From CAZOOK01 sp964581385 (lineage in GTDB: Bacteria; Pseudomonadota; Gammaproteobacteria; Nevskiales; Nevskiaceae): DNA of 6,549 nt. The notes under the pieces were generated by a model that saw only the letters and a list, made by a program, of their open reading frames with translations, was not told the DNA's origin and did not search any database. The position numbers and the translations under genes were made by a program. This document shows positions 1 to 5,825 of the stretch, piece by piece; position 1 is the stretch's first letter; each line of letters starts with the position of its first letter. Where the stretch lies: NCBI GenBank assembly GCA_964581385.1, contig CAZOOK010000086.1, positions 1-6,549 of the forward strand. Direction: 5' to 3'.

Positions 1-302
1 GCGGCTACTGGAAGCCGGGCGGCAAGTTCATGCCCTCGCTCATCGCCGAGATCGGTGATGTCATCGAGAAGCACCTCATGAGCATCGGCATGATGCACAA
101 GGAAGGGCTGGACGATCACCAGAAGAAGCTCATCGCCCAGAAGCGCGCCGAGTTCGAGGCCGCGGCGAAGCAGACCGATGCCTTCGCGGAATCCAAGTTC
201 CCCGCCGGCGCCCAGCTCTGCCAGAAGTGCAGCACGGCGGCGGTGGTGATGATGGATGGGTGTATGACGTGCCTGAACTGCGGCGACTCTAAGTGCGGCT
301 AA
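1..302 (+). CDS. nrdJ: Adenosylcobalamin-dependent (class II) ribonucleotide reductase, C-terminal part only
   Basis: The 5' end lies outside the window; reading starts at base 3 and gives 99 residues to the TAA at 300-302. Class II reductases convert ribonucleotides to deoxyribonucleotides in the cytoplasm, using coenzyme B12 to make the thiyl radical. The visible tail has a helical, charged stretch followed by a cysteine-rich end of the form CxxC, then CxxCxxCGDSKCG. This is the typical finish of the long NrdJ proteins, where C-terminal cysteines bind zinc and/or relay reducing equivalents to the active site. The GC-rich third positions match the methyltransferase gene at the far end of the window and contrast with the genes in between, so I read this as host backbone. 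The family call is firm; the exact subtype is not provable from 99 residues. Confidence 0.86.
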   Translation, partial: GYWKPGGKFMPSLIAEIGDVIEKHLMSIGMMHKEGLDDHQKKLIAQKRAEFEAAAKQTDAFAESKFPAGAQLCQKCSTAAVVMMDGCMTCLNCGDSKCG

Positions 303-430
303 CCTGCTGCCCCAGCGCTTCGAATACTTTGTTGCAAGCCGGCCTACGGGTGCTCATTACCGCTAAGAGGTAACTCCGCTTCCTCGACCGGCATGCGCCG
401 CGTCTTCGTACCGCTGGGTTTGCAGGCCTG
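303..430. other. Intergenic region after nrdJ
   Basis: This GC-rich spacer holds no supportable gene. A weak inverted repeat, TTACC/GGTAA around a 7-nt loop near 356-372, and a short CGGC/GCCG repeat near 390-401 are visible. Neither has a T-run, so I cannot call a standard terminator for nrdJ. Base composition drops sharply at about 431, which I take as the approximate left edge of the inserted region. I saw no integrase and no tRNA end here. Confidence 0.4.
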
Positions 431-451
431 TTGAATTTAAATTATGTCAAA

Positions 452-466
452 TAATCTGCCAGATTA
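452..466. promoter_or_regulatory. Perfect 15-nt palindrome, candidate operator
   Basis: TAATCTGCCAGATTA has two 7-nt arms around a central C. It lies in the AT-rich region upstream of the retron-like RNA, about 60 nt before the best promoter candidate. Size and symmetry suit a dimeric Cro/C1-type regulator, and such a protein is encoded at 1098-1409, so autoregulation is a natural guess. I found no second clear copy in the window. The palindrome is directly visible; its role as an operator is inferred. Confidence 0.45.
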
Positions 467-514
467 AATACAGACAAAAAAATCGTCTTTTCTACACTCC
501 CAGTCAAAATTTCA

Positions 515-523
515 TGCTATCTT
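515..523 (+). promoter_or_regulatory. Extended -10 promoter candidate for the island operon
   Basis: TGCTATCTT fits an extended -10 element (TG, one base, then TATCTT, which matches TATAAT at four of six positions). No good -35 box lies at the usual distance; TCTACA at 491-496 is four of six but about 21 nt away. Transcription would begin near 530, just before the hairpin at 535-551. Another A/T-rich possibility (TTGAAT at 431) exists further upstream. The promoter is a weak by-eye call. Confidence 0.35.
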
Positions 524-534
524 TAATGTGTCGG

Positions 535-551
535 CTGGGTGAATCACCCAG
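535..551. promoter_or_regulatory. Inverted repeat at the predicted transcript 5' end
   Basis: CTGGGTGAATCACCCAG is a perfect inverted repeat with 8-nt arms around one A. As RNA it would form a 7-bp stem closed by a three-base loop. It falls where transcription is expected to start and immediately before the boxA-like element. It could therefore be a second regulator site on DNA, or a boxB-like or stabilising hairpin at the RNA 5' end. The sequence alone does not decide between these. Confidence 0.45.
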
Positions 552-552
552 G

Positions 553-565
553 TGCTCTTTAAACA
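553..565 (+). promoter_or_regulatory. boxA-like antitermination element
   Basis: TGCTCTTTAAACA matches the rRNA-operon boxA TGCTCTTTAACA over its first ten bases, then has one extra A. Known boxA elements recruit NusB/NusE, with SuhB, to transcribing RNA polymerase. They protect long untranslated RNA, such as rRNA and CRISPR leader transcripts, from Rho. Here the element precedes about 260 nt of untranslated structured RNA, exactly the situation in which such protection would help. A ten-base match in this short leader is unlikely to be chance, but function is inferred. Confidence 0.5.
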
Positions 566-585
566 GCGAAATCCTGAAAAGCGGT

Positions 586-824
586 TGGACCCGTTAGCGG
601 GCCTCGTTCGCGAGGTCGGATCTCAGCTAATCACTGAGGTCCCAATGTCCGCCATGTGTCTGGAGCGATGAGTCCCATGGGGCTATGCGCTCGGAAAGCA
701 CATGCGGCAGCTGGTCTCGTAACGAGACCAGGAGATAGTGGCCTGCAGTCTCCGGTTGTTCCTCTCGGTCCAGTCGCGCTCGCGGCAGGTGCGATTTTGC
801 ACCGAGCGGAAATTCGGGAGTCCA
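586..824 (+). ncRNA. Candidate retron msr-msd RNA
   Basis: Hand folding finds the parts of a retron RNA. The ends TGGACCCG (586-593, a1) and CGGGAGTCCA (815-824, a2) pair with a two-base bulge. TTAGC (594-598) directly follows a1, as in retron Ec86, making G597 the candidate priming guanosine. Hairpins follow at 600-617 (TTCG loop), 618-642 (9 bp) and 649-707 (arms 649-658/699-707 with one bulge and two inner stems), then a 9-bp stem at 711-731. Last, 759-768 pairs with 802-811 (9 of 10) enclosing two small hairpins, a good msd stem just before a2. Several G-U pairs (601/616, 621/639, 673/682, 774/785) only work in + strand RNA. Reverse transcription of the 3' half by the RT at 1387 would give msDNA. 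The msr/msd border and exact ends are not resolved. Confidence 0.7.
816..820 (+). promoter_or_regulatory. Ribosome binding site embedded in a2
   Basis: GGGAG lies six bases before the ATG at 827 and fixes that codon as the start of the 78-aa gene, in preference to in-frame starts further upstream inside the structured RNA. The same bases form the a2 end of the candidate retron RNA and would pair with a1 at 586-593. Folding of the ncRNA should therefore hide this site. Confidence 0.55.
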
Positions 825-826
825 CT

Positions 827-1063
827 ATGGACAAGCTGATTGAAGACTGCGTGAATGCCCTAAAGGCAGTAAGCGCAGAACTGCACGACAAATCGGAGAC
901 TGGTCTTGCTGAGAAGTTGGATTCGGTGATCGCAGAGCTGGACGAGTGCATTGAAGAGGATGAGGCGGGGAAGAAGGCGCGTATATTCAAAGCGCTGAAA
1001 TTGCTGGCTGATTTCTTGGACTATGCTTCGTTGGTGAAGTGGCTTATCGACCGCTTGATGTAA
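827..1063 (+). CDS. Small acidic helical protein of unknown function
   Basis: This gene encodes 78 residues. I do not recognise the family. The frame stays open upstream to 656, but that part overlaps the structured RNA. The ATG at 827 with GGGAG six bases ahead is the convincing start. The protein begins MDKLIEDCVNALKAVSAEL and is almost entirely amphipathic helix, with an acidic centre (ECIEEDEAG) and a more hydrophobic, basic C-terminal helix ending WLIDRLM. There is no signal peptide and no obvious membrane segment. It sits between the ncRNA and the HTH gene, the usual place for a retron accessory gene, so it may be a toxin, an antitoxin or an RT/msDNA-binding partner. Codon use is intermediate between the backbone and the more AT-rich genes that follow. 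That the frame is coding is fairly secure; the role is unknown. Confidence 0.65.
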   Translation: MDKLIEDCVNALKAVSAELHDKSETGLAEKLDSVIAELDECIEEDEAGKKARIFKALKLLADFLDYASLVKWLIDRLM

Positions 1064-1097
1064 GACAGCAGGTCGCTTTTCTCATTCAAGGTGTTTG

Positions 1098-1409
1098 ATG
1101 GATTTAGGAAAAGCCATAAAAATCTGTCGAACACATAAAGGCATTACAAGAAGTGCCTTGGCAAAGAGAGCTGGTTTATCAGCCTCATATATTTCCTTAT
1201 TGGAAAAGGGAGAGCGAGATCCTGCAATTTCAAAAGTAAATAAAATTGCGGATGCGCTAAATATCCCACTAAGTATCCTTTTATTTTTAGGTAGTAATCA
1301 AAGAGAGTTGGCGGGCGTTTTGTCTGAAGATGCTTTAGAGAAATTAGCATCCGCCGCTTTAAAATTAGTTCAAGCGTCTGATCAAGATGGCCAAGAATCC
1401 TTCATATAA
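1098..1409 (+). CDS. Cro/C1-type helix-turn-helix DNA-binding protein
   Basis: The protein has 103 residues. A TTG at 1095 is in frame, but the ATG at 1098 with AAGG six bases before it is the better start. Residues 4-62 form an XRE-type five-helix domain: GKAIKICRTHKGITRSALAKRAGLS, the recognition helix SYISLLEKGERDP, then KVNKIADALNIPLSILL. A short C-terminal helical region (about 75-93) may serve dimerisation. It should bind DNA as a dimer; the palindrome at 452-466 and the repeat at 535-551 are possible targets. The gene overlaps the reverse transcriptase start by 23 bases, implying coupled translation. Some retrons carry an HTH protein next to the RT (type VI in published classifications, as I recall), where it is regarded as part of the system rather than only a repressor. 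Confidence 0.85.
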   Translation: MDLGKAIKICRTHKGITRSALAKRAGLSASYISLLEKGERDPAISKVNKIADALNIPLSILLFLGSNQRELAGVLSEDALEKLASAALKLVQASDQDGQESFI

Positions 1410-2547
1410 GAGACCGCCAATAGGTTCTATTAAGACCTTAGCCCGGATACTCGAATGCTCAGAAGAAAAATTAGTAGAAATTTCAGAGACAGCAGACAAA
1501 CACTATCGAATTGTTGAAAAAAAACTAAAAAGTAATGGCGGCACTAGGACAATTGTTGATGCCCTCCCTATCCTGAAGAATCTACAAGATCTAATTAATA
1601 AACGGATTTTGTCCCAAGTGGACTATCCCCGCTATCTACAAGGTGGGATATACGATCCTGAAAGCACCAGAAGCTATATCGCAGATGCTCGTATCCACGT
1701 TGGCTGTAAGGTTCTGATATCTCAAGATATCAAAGATTTTTTCCCGTCAGTTAAATACGATTTAGTTCTTAAAATCTGGATGATTCTGTTCAAATTCCCT
1801 CCGGATGTCTCTCGTCTTCTTACTAAACTAACCACGAAAAACGGAGAGTTGCCGCAGGGCGCTATAACAAGCCCAGCTCTCGCCAATCTGGTTTTCTTTG
1901 ATACCGAAGGCGAAGTCGTTGGTAAGCTTGAAGAAATGGGTTTGGTATATAGCCGCTATGTAGACGATATAAGTGTCTCTTCAAAAAAGAAGCTGACGCG
2001 GACAGGGGCAGCGCGGGCATTCGCGGTTCTTATTAGCATGATAAGAAGAAAGGGTCTGGTCCCGCACAGAACCGCACCGAAGCAGACTATCTATAGTGCC
2101 AATAGGCCGATGCAAGTTCACGGTCTGAATGTCAATTCAAAGCGTCCCACAGTTCCGTACGAAGAGAAAAACCGGCTCAGGGCGGCCGTACATCAACTGG
2201 AAGGCACGCCACATGTAGAGCGCGTCACTCCAACTTATAGAACAATATTTATGCGGCTTCGCGGCCAGCTATTGCGACTGGGACATTTCCATAAGCAGAA
2301 GGGGAAAAAGCTCAAAAAGAGATTGGATGCCTATCTTCCCGCTCCATCCGAAATAGAGGTGCTTCGTTATCGTGCTGCAGTATACGGGCTTGAAACCAAG
2401 GCCAAGCTCTCAAAGGATAGGAAGCGGTTGCGTCACGATGTTGATTCATTGTCAGCTCGAATTGGATCCATGGGCCGTGTCCGTCCAAGAGAAACCGAAT
2501 TGTTGCTAAGGCGCTTACGCAAGATCCGACAAGAATTTGAGTTGTAG
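1387..2547 (+). CDS. Retron-type reverse transcriptase
   Basis: This 386-residue RNA-directed DNA polymerase would copy the msd part of the RNA at 586-824 into msDNA. Domain landmarks are GGTRTIVDALPILKNLQ (51-67), the motif A block SQDIKDFFPSV (112-122; catalytic D114), LPQGAITSPALANLVF (155-170) and YVDD (191-194; D193, D194). The two retron signatures are present in altered form: DARIH at 100-104 for NAxxH, and VHG at 244-246 followed by LNVN for VTG. After the thumb there is an extra basic helical tail (about 320-386), making it longer than typical retron RTs of about 300-350 residues. There is no clear Shine-Dalgarno, and the start lies inside the HTH gene, so translation is probably coupled to it. 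Group II intron RTs and DGR RTs are less likely: there is no maturase domain, and the retron motifs align. Catalytic residues are intact. Confidence 0.9.
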   Translation: MAKNPSYKRPPIGSIKTLARILECSEEKLVEISETADKHYRIVEKKLKSNGGTRTIVDALPILKNLQDLINKRILSQVDYPRYLQGGIYDPESTRSYIADARIHVGCKVLISQDIKDFFPSVKYDLVLKIWMILFKFPPDVSRLLTKLTTKNGELPQGAITSPALANLVFFDTEGEVVGKLEEMGLVYSRYVDDISVSSKKKLTRTGAARAFAVLISMIRRKGLVPHRTAPKQTIYSANRPMQVHGLNVNSKRPTVPYEEKNRLRAAVHQLEGTPHVERVTPTYRTIFMRLRGQLLRLGHFHKQKGKKLKKRLDAYLPAPSEIEVLRYRAAVYGLETKAKLSKDRKRLRHDVDSLSARIGSMGRVRPRETELLLRRLRKIRQEFEL

Positions 2548-2588
2548 CAGGAGAAGGGGAAGCCCTCTTAACGTCGAGGCAGCAACAC

Positions 2589-3476
2589 ATGGACGACGAA
2601 AGTAAAGGCACACTCGGAAACTATGCGGCGTTGTTTATTGATTTATTGGGTCAAAGGGATGCGCTAAGGGGTCACGGTCTATTACCGGATGACCATGCTA
2701 TTGCTATCAAACAGGCAAAAGAAACGGTTGGCGTAGTAGTCGGGCTCCATAAGTTGTTTTTTAGTTTTTATAATGCCTATACCAAATCTGCTCAGTTCAG
2801 CGATTTGCCCGAGCCAACACGCTCAATTCTCAGTTCCGTAAATCGTTGTCAGATTCGTCATCAGCGATTTTCGGATGGCTTACTAATCTATATATCTTTA
2901 GCTCCAAGTTCAGAGAACAGCCCAATCACCGGATTGTATGCATTACTACATGCAGCCGGGTCTTTATGCTTTGTTACATTAGCGGCTGGACACCCTATAC
3001 GTGGGGGGTTGGCAATCGCTTGGGGTCTTGAGTTACCACCAAATGAGCTCTACGGTCCCGTGGTGGCCGCAGCTTATGAGCTAGAAAGTGGAGTCGCTAG
3101 ATTTCCAAGGGTAGTCGTTAGCGGTCAAGTCTCGCACTATCTCCATGCCAATAAGTATGGACCAGATACGCACTTTGAGGATCAATATACAAAGTTGGTA
3201 GCTGAATACTGTTTGGGCCTTCTCAAGACAGATTCGAAAGGAGTCACATATATAGACTATTTGGGTTTGCCGTTCTTTGAGGCTTTTACTAAAAAAACAG
3301 AATCAAATGAAATTGTGAGTGCTTTTAAGAAAGCCAATGACTTTGTCTCCATGCAATATAAAAAATGGCTAGTAGAAAATAATGAGAAGTTATATAGGCG
3401 GTATGAAGAATTGAAAGAGTATTTTGACTCCAATCACCAGACTTGGTCAAAAGAGAAATCGCAGTCAAAGCGATAA
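2589..3476 (+). CDS. Class III nucleotide cyclase-like protein, possible Pycsar-type cyclase
   Basis: The protein has 295 residues; GAGG nine bases before the ATG supports the start. The motif order matches class III cyclase domains: ALFIDLLG (14-21), with D18 as first metal ligand; RFSDGLLIY (93-101), with D96 as second; IRGGLAIAWG (137-146); then LYGPVVAAAYELES (154-167) and RFPRVVVS (171-178), parallel to the canonical yG..vN.AaRlE...g.ilvS block. At the positions of the usual transition-state Asn and Arg I see A160 and E164, so activity is not assured. The C-terminal third (about 240-290) is charged and helical. Pycsar systems use a related cyclase to make cCMP or cUMP upon phage infection and trigger a TM or TIR effector. 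Membership in that group is my inference. It begins 41 bases after the RT stop, probably in the same transcript. Confidence 0.6.
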   Translation: MDDESKGTLGNYAALFIDLLGQRDALRGHGLLPDDHAIAIKQAKETVGVVVGLHKLFFSFYNAYTKSAQFSDLPEPTRSILSSVNRCQIRHQRFSDGLLIYISLAPSSENSPITGLYALLHAAGSLCFVTLAAGHPIRGGLAIAWGLELPPNELYGPVVAAAYELESGVARFPRVVVSGQVSHYLHANKYGPDTHFEDQYTKLVAEYCLGLLKTDSKGVTYIDYLGLPFFEAFTKKTESNEIVSAFKKANDFVSMQYKKWLVENNEKLYRRYEELKEYFDSNHQTWSKEKSQSKR

Positions 3477-3496
3477 AAAGCAAAATAGGGAACAGG

Positions 3497-3518
3497 CCAC
3501 TACTCTGAAAGTGGGGAG
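3497..3518 (+). promoter_or_regulatory. Small hairpin overlapping the ribosome binding site of the AlbA_2 gene
   Basis: CCACT (3497-3501) can pair with AGTGG (3510-3514) around an 8-nt loop. The Shine-Dalgarno GGGGAG spans 3513-3518, six bases before the ATG at 3525, so its first two bases fall inside the stem. This could dampen initiation, but the stem is only 5 bp and may be chance. The ribosome binding site itself is clear and fixes the start. Confidence 0.35.
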
Positions 3519-3524
3519 ATTTAA

Positions 3525-4922
3525 ATGGAATTTGATTCAGAAAAGCACGGGTTCATTCTAAAACAAGCGCTTGAAACCGTAGAAGCTGCGCTGTCAGAGA
3601 ATAGGTGGCTAGATCGTAAACTCAGAATATCAGCTTTCGCTGCTAACTATGATGGTAAGTGGTTCAACGCATTCACAATAATTAGACCTGTCGAACAAGT
3701 CACAACTCCCGTCCCGGGGTCAATGCAATACTCAATTCTGCGGGCGCAAGTTCAAGATGTTTCGTTAATAGAATTGACGAAGATGTTAAGGCGTCATGAC
3801 GAAACAGGCAGCATCGTTATTGATGGCTTGGAGATACACGGCAAAGTCAACCTGGATAGCTGGGTATTATCCCGACACGCGGGCGGAAATATTTATGACA
3901 GTCGAGCATGTCTTGTATGTCGCGGAACTCCTAACCCGCAGTATGGTTTTCGTGTCGGTAGTTTATTGGATTATGAGAATCCATACTTTGCCAGCTCAAT
4001 AGACTTCGTAAACGACTTCACGGGACTTCAGTTGCGCGAGCATGACGACCCGGTGAGATCTATTGCTATCGTAGTTCCTGATATTCGAGCGTATTTTTCA
4101 GGTATAGAAAAGAATCAAAACGGCTTTGTCGTAACTGTCAGTGGCACTGGTATCGACCAGGTGGGTCTTAAGATCAAAGGTGAAATCTCTGTTGATGGCA
4201 CGTCAAAAAAGATTGATTCAGAAGTTATTAAAGGAAAAGCATCCATAAACGCAACGCTGCCCGTGTCTGCGATTAGGCTGTGGCTTATTGACTCGTCTAG
4301 CAATGTATTTGATGAATACTACGAGCCTGTCTATTTTCGTGATGAGCGTGCAATTCGGCGCACTTTCAACGCCATATCTACTGCTTCAAGCGCAGGTCTT
4401 CACCGTTTAGTGGTCAATGCGCTGAATTCAGGAGAAAACGAAGAAGTTGAATTCAAGCCATACATCAAGATCACAAATCAGAAAATAGATGAGTTGGTTC
4501 CTACGATTTTGGCATTCCTCAATACACGCGGTGGCACGATATTTATGGGAATAACTGACGGCATGGAAGTCGAGGGAATTGATAAAGAGGTAATGCAAAA
4601 CGCAAAGAATCGCAGCTCTTTAGATGCCGCAATAGGCGAATATATTGCCGAGTTGAAACAGTTAATTAATCGCGAAATTGCAGGGCCGTACGAGATTAAG
4701 TACCAACCTATTGAATATCTCGGTCGGTATCTATTAGTGCTCAGCGTCCTTAGAGGGAAGGCTCGTCCGCATTTACGTCAAGGCAAAAAGGATTGCATCT
4801 ATATCAGAAGAGGCGCTTCTAACATGCAGGCCAATCGGGAGAACATTGAAGCGATGTTTCAATCGGACAACTCAGGGCCTTTAGGGATGCCGACAAACCA
4901 TATATTTGGCTCAAGCGACTAG
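3525..4922 (+). CDS. Schlafen AlbA_2 domain protein with a long N-terminal region
   Basis: The protein has 465 residues; GGGGAG at good spacing fixes the start. The C-terminal part (about 300-447) is an AlbA_2/Schlafen-type domain: ENEEVEFK (304-311), ILAFLNTRGGTIFMGITDG (328-346) and IYIRRGASNMQANRENIEAMF (425-445). E304, E309 and D345 have nearly the spacing of the acidic triad of animal Schlafen RNases (E-x4-E, then Asp about 36-38 later), so RNA cleavage, perhaps of tRNA, is possible. The first 300 residues are unfamiliar: a mixed region at 1-185 with VCRGTPNPQYGFRVG (131-145), then a beta-rich stretch at 200-270 that may be a sandwich domain. There is no signal peptide; a cytosolic location is expected. 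It lies 48 bases after the cyclase-like gene, which suggests an effector or sensor for it. The AlbA_2 call is firm; the nuclease role is inferred. Confidence 0.78.
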   Translation: MEFDSEKHGFILKQALETVEAALSENRWLDRKLRISAFAANYDGKWFNAFTIIRPVEQVTTPVPGSMQYSILRAQVQDVSLIELTKMLRRHDETGSIVIDGLEIHGKVNLDSWVLSRHAGGNIYDSRACLVCRGTPNPQYGFRVGSLLDYENPYFASSIDFVNDFTGLQLREHDDPVRSIAIVVPDIRAYFSGIEKNQNGFVVTVSGTGIDQVGLKIKGEISVDGTSKKIDSEVIKGKASINATLPVSAIRLWLIDSSSNVFDEYYEPVYFRDERAIRRTFNAISTASSAGLHRLVVNALNSGENEEVEFKPYIKITNQKIDELVPTILAFLNTRGGTIFMGITDGMEVEGIDKEVMQNAKNRSSLDAAIGEYIAELKQLINREIAGPYEIKYQPIEYLGRYLLVLSVLRGKARPHLRQGKKDCIYIRRGASNMQANRENIEAMFQSDNSGPLGMPTNHIFGSSD

Positions 4923-4952
4923 ATCATAAGAAAAGCCTGAATATTTTTAAAA

Positions 4953-5825
4953 ATGGAAACCTTTAGCAACCGAGAAATAGCAGGCGCAATCTGGATTGGC
5001 ATCTTTGTTCTCTGGTCTATGCGTAACCAGCAATCAAGAAAATCAATTGGGGACGTACTTAAGTCATTTTTTAATTACAAGATTCAGATTCTTGTTGGTC
5101 TAATGCTTGTCTATGTTTCGTTGATGTTTCTCACCCTCTACAAACTACGTTTCTGGACTGAGCACCAAATTGGCACTCTCGTTGTTTGGGTGACCACTGT
5201 CGCTCTGTTCATGCTATTCAAAGCAAATAGGGTCCCGGAAAATTACTTCAAACATACGGCGCTGGAATCGATTAAGTTCATAACTATCATTGATTTTCTT
5301 ATTCATGCATACGGCTTCAGTCTTCCAGTGGAATTGGTCTTTGTGCCACTGATAACCATCCTAGGCGCCCTCGTCGTATTTTCTTCTTATAAGGAATATT
5401 CCGGACTTAAATGGACCAGAAAGATAATGGGCTTGGTTGTTTTGTTTCTAATCGCGCGTTCCATATATCTTGCAGTGCTTCACTATCATGACTATGCAGA
5501 TTCGGATACCTGGCGTGAACTAATATTGTCACCGTTGATGACGCTGCTATATTTGCCGTTCATTTATATACTGGCCGTGTATATGGTTTACGAATCCCTA
5601 TTTCTTAGAGTCGGTTTTAGGACTGGCAGTCCAGAGATAAAGCGACACGCAAAAATGCGAATCTTTTCAATCTGCCACCTCAATTTAGCAGCATTAGCGC
5701 TCGCATCACCTGCACTAAATCGGGCTAATTTCGATTCGAAGAAGAAATTCGATAAATCGTTTAGGGTTTACCTAAGGAAGCAGAGACGCATGAGACTAAA
5801 TAATAGCGCTCACGCAGCAGGTTAA
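4953..5825 (+). CDS. Polytopic membrane protein, unknown family
   Basis: The protein has 290 residues. I do not recognise the family. Hydrophobic segments lie near residues 9-23, 44-64, 72-90, 106-122, 127-145, 157-177 and 191-214, about seven helices. A cytosolic-type tail of some 75 residues rich in Lys and Arg (FDSKKKFDKSFRVYLRKQRR, 260-279) follows. There is no strong Shine-Dalgarno before the ATG, although an in-frame TGA at 4938 limits the start to here or inside. Translation may be low or rely on ribosomes finishing the AlbA_2 gene 30 bases upstream. In defence operons a membrane protein at the end is often the effector that disrupts the membrane; in Pycsar, TM effectors answer to the cyclic nucleotide. 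I see no recognisable nucleotide-binding domain here, so a direct sensing role is only a guess. Its A/T-rich codons match the rest of the island. Confidence 0.65.
   Translation: METFSNREIAGAIWIGIFVLWSMRNQQSRKSIGDVLKSFFNYKIQILVGLMLVYVSLMFLTLYKLRFWTEHQIGTLVVWVTTVALFMLFKANRVPENYFKHTALESIKFITIIDFLIHAYGFSLPVELVFVPLITILGALVVFSSYKEYSGLKWTRKIMGLVVLFLIARSIYLAVLHYHDYADSDTWRELILSPLMTLLYLPFIYILAVYMVYESLFLRVGFRTGSPEIKRHAKMRIFSICHLNLAALALASPALNRANFDSKKKFDKSFRVYLRKQRRMRLNNSAHAAG

Noticed and set aside
711..731. Strong hairpin CTGGTCTCG/CGAGACCAG as a terminator
   Set aside because: No T-run follows and coding continues downstream, so it fits better as a stem of the retron-like RNA.
586..824. CRISPR array or DGR template repeat
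   Set aside because: No regularly spaced direct repeats, and no variable repeat copy is seen in any gene of the window; the RT carries retron rather than DGR signatures.
656..826. Upstream in-frame extension of the small gene starting at 656
   Set aside because: It overlaps the hairpins of the structured RNA and has no good ribosome binding site at 656, whereas the ATG at 827 has one. The extension reads like translated RNA structure.
631..990. Minus-strand open frame of 119 codons
   Set aside because: Serine-rich, low-complexity translation lying opposite the structured RNA and the small + strand gene; no start signal.
2312..2611. Minus-strand open frame opposite the RT end
   Set aside because: Shadow of the RT tail and spacer, no recognisable domain or start signal.
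3796..4303. Short alternative frames inside the AlbA_2 gene on both strands
   Set aside because: Fully contained in a well-supported gene; no ribosome binding sites and no recognisable features.
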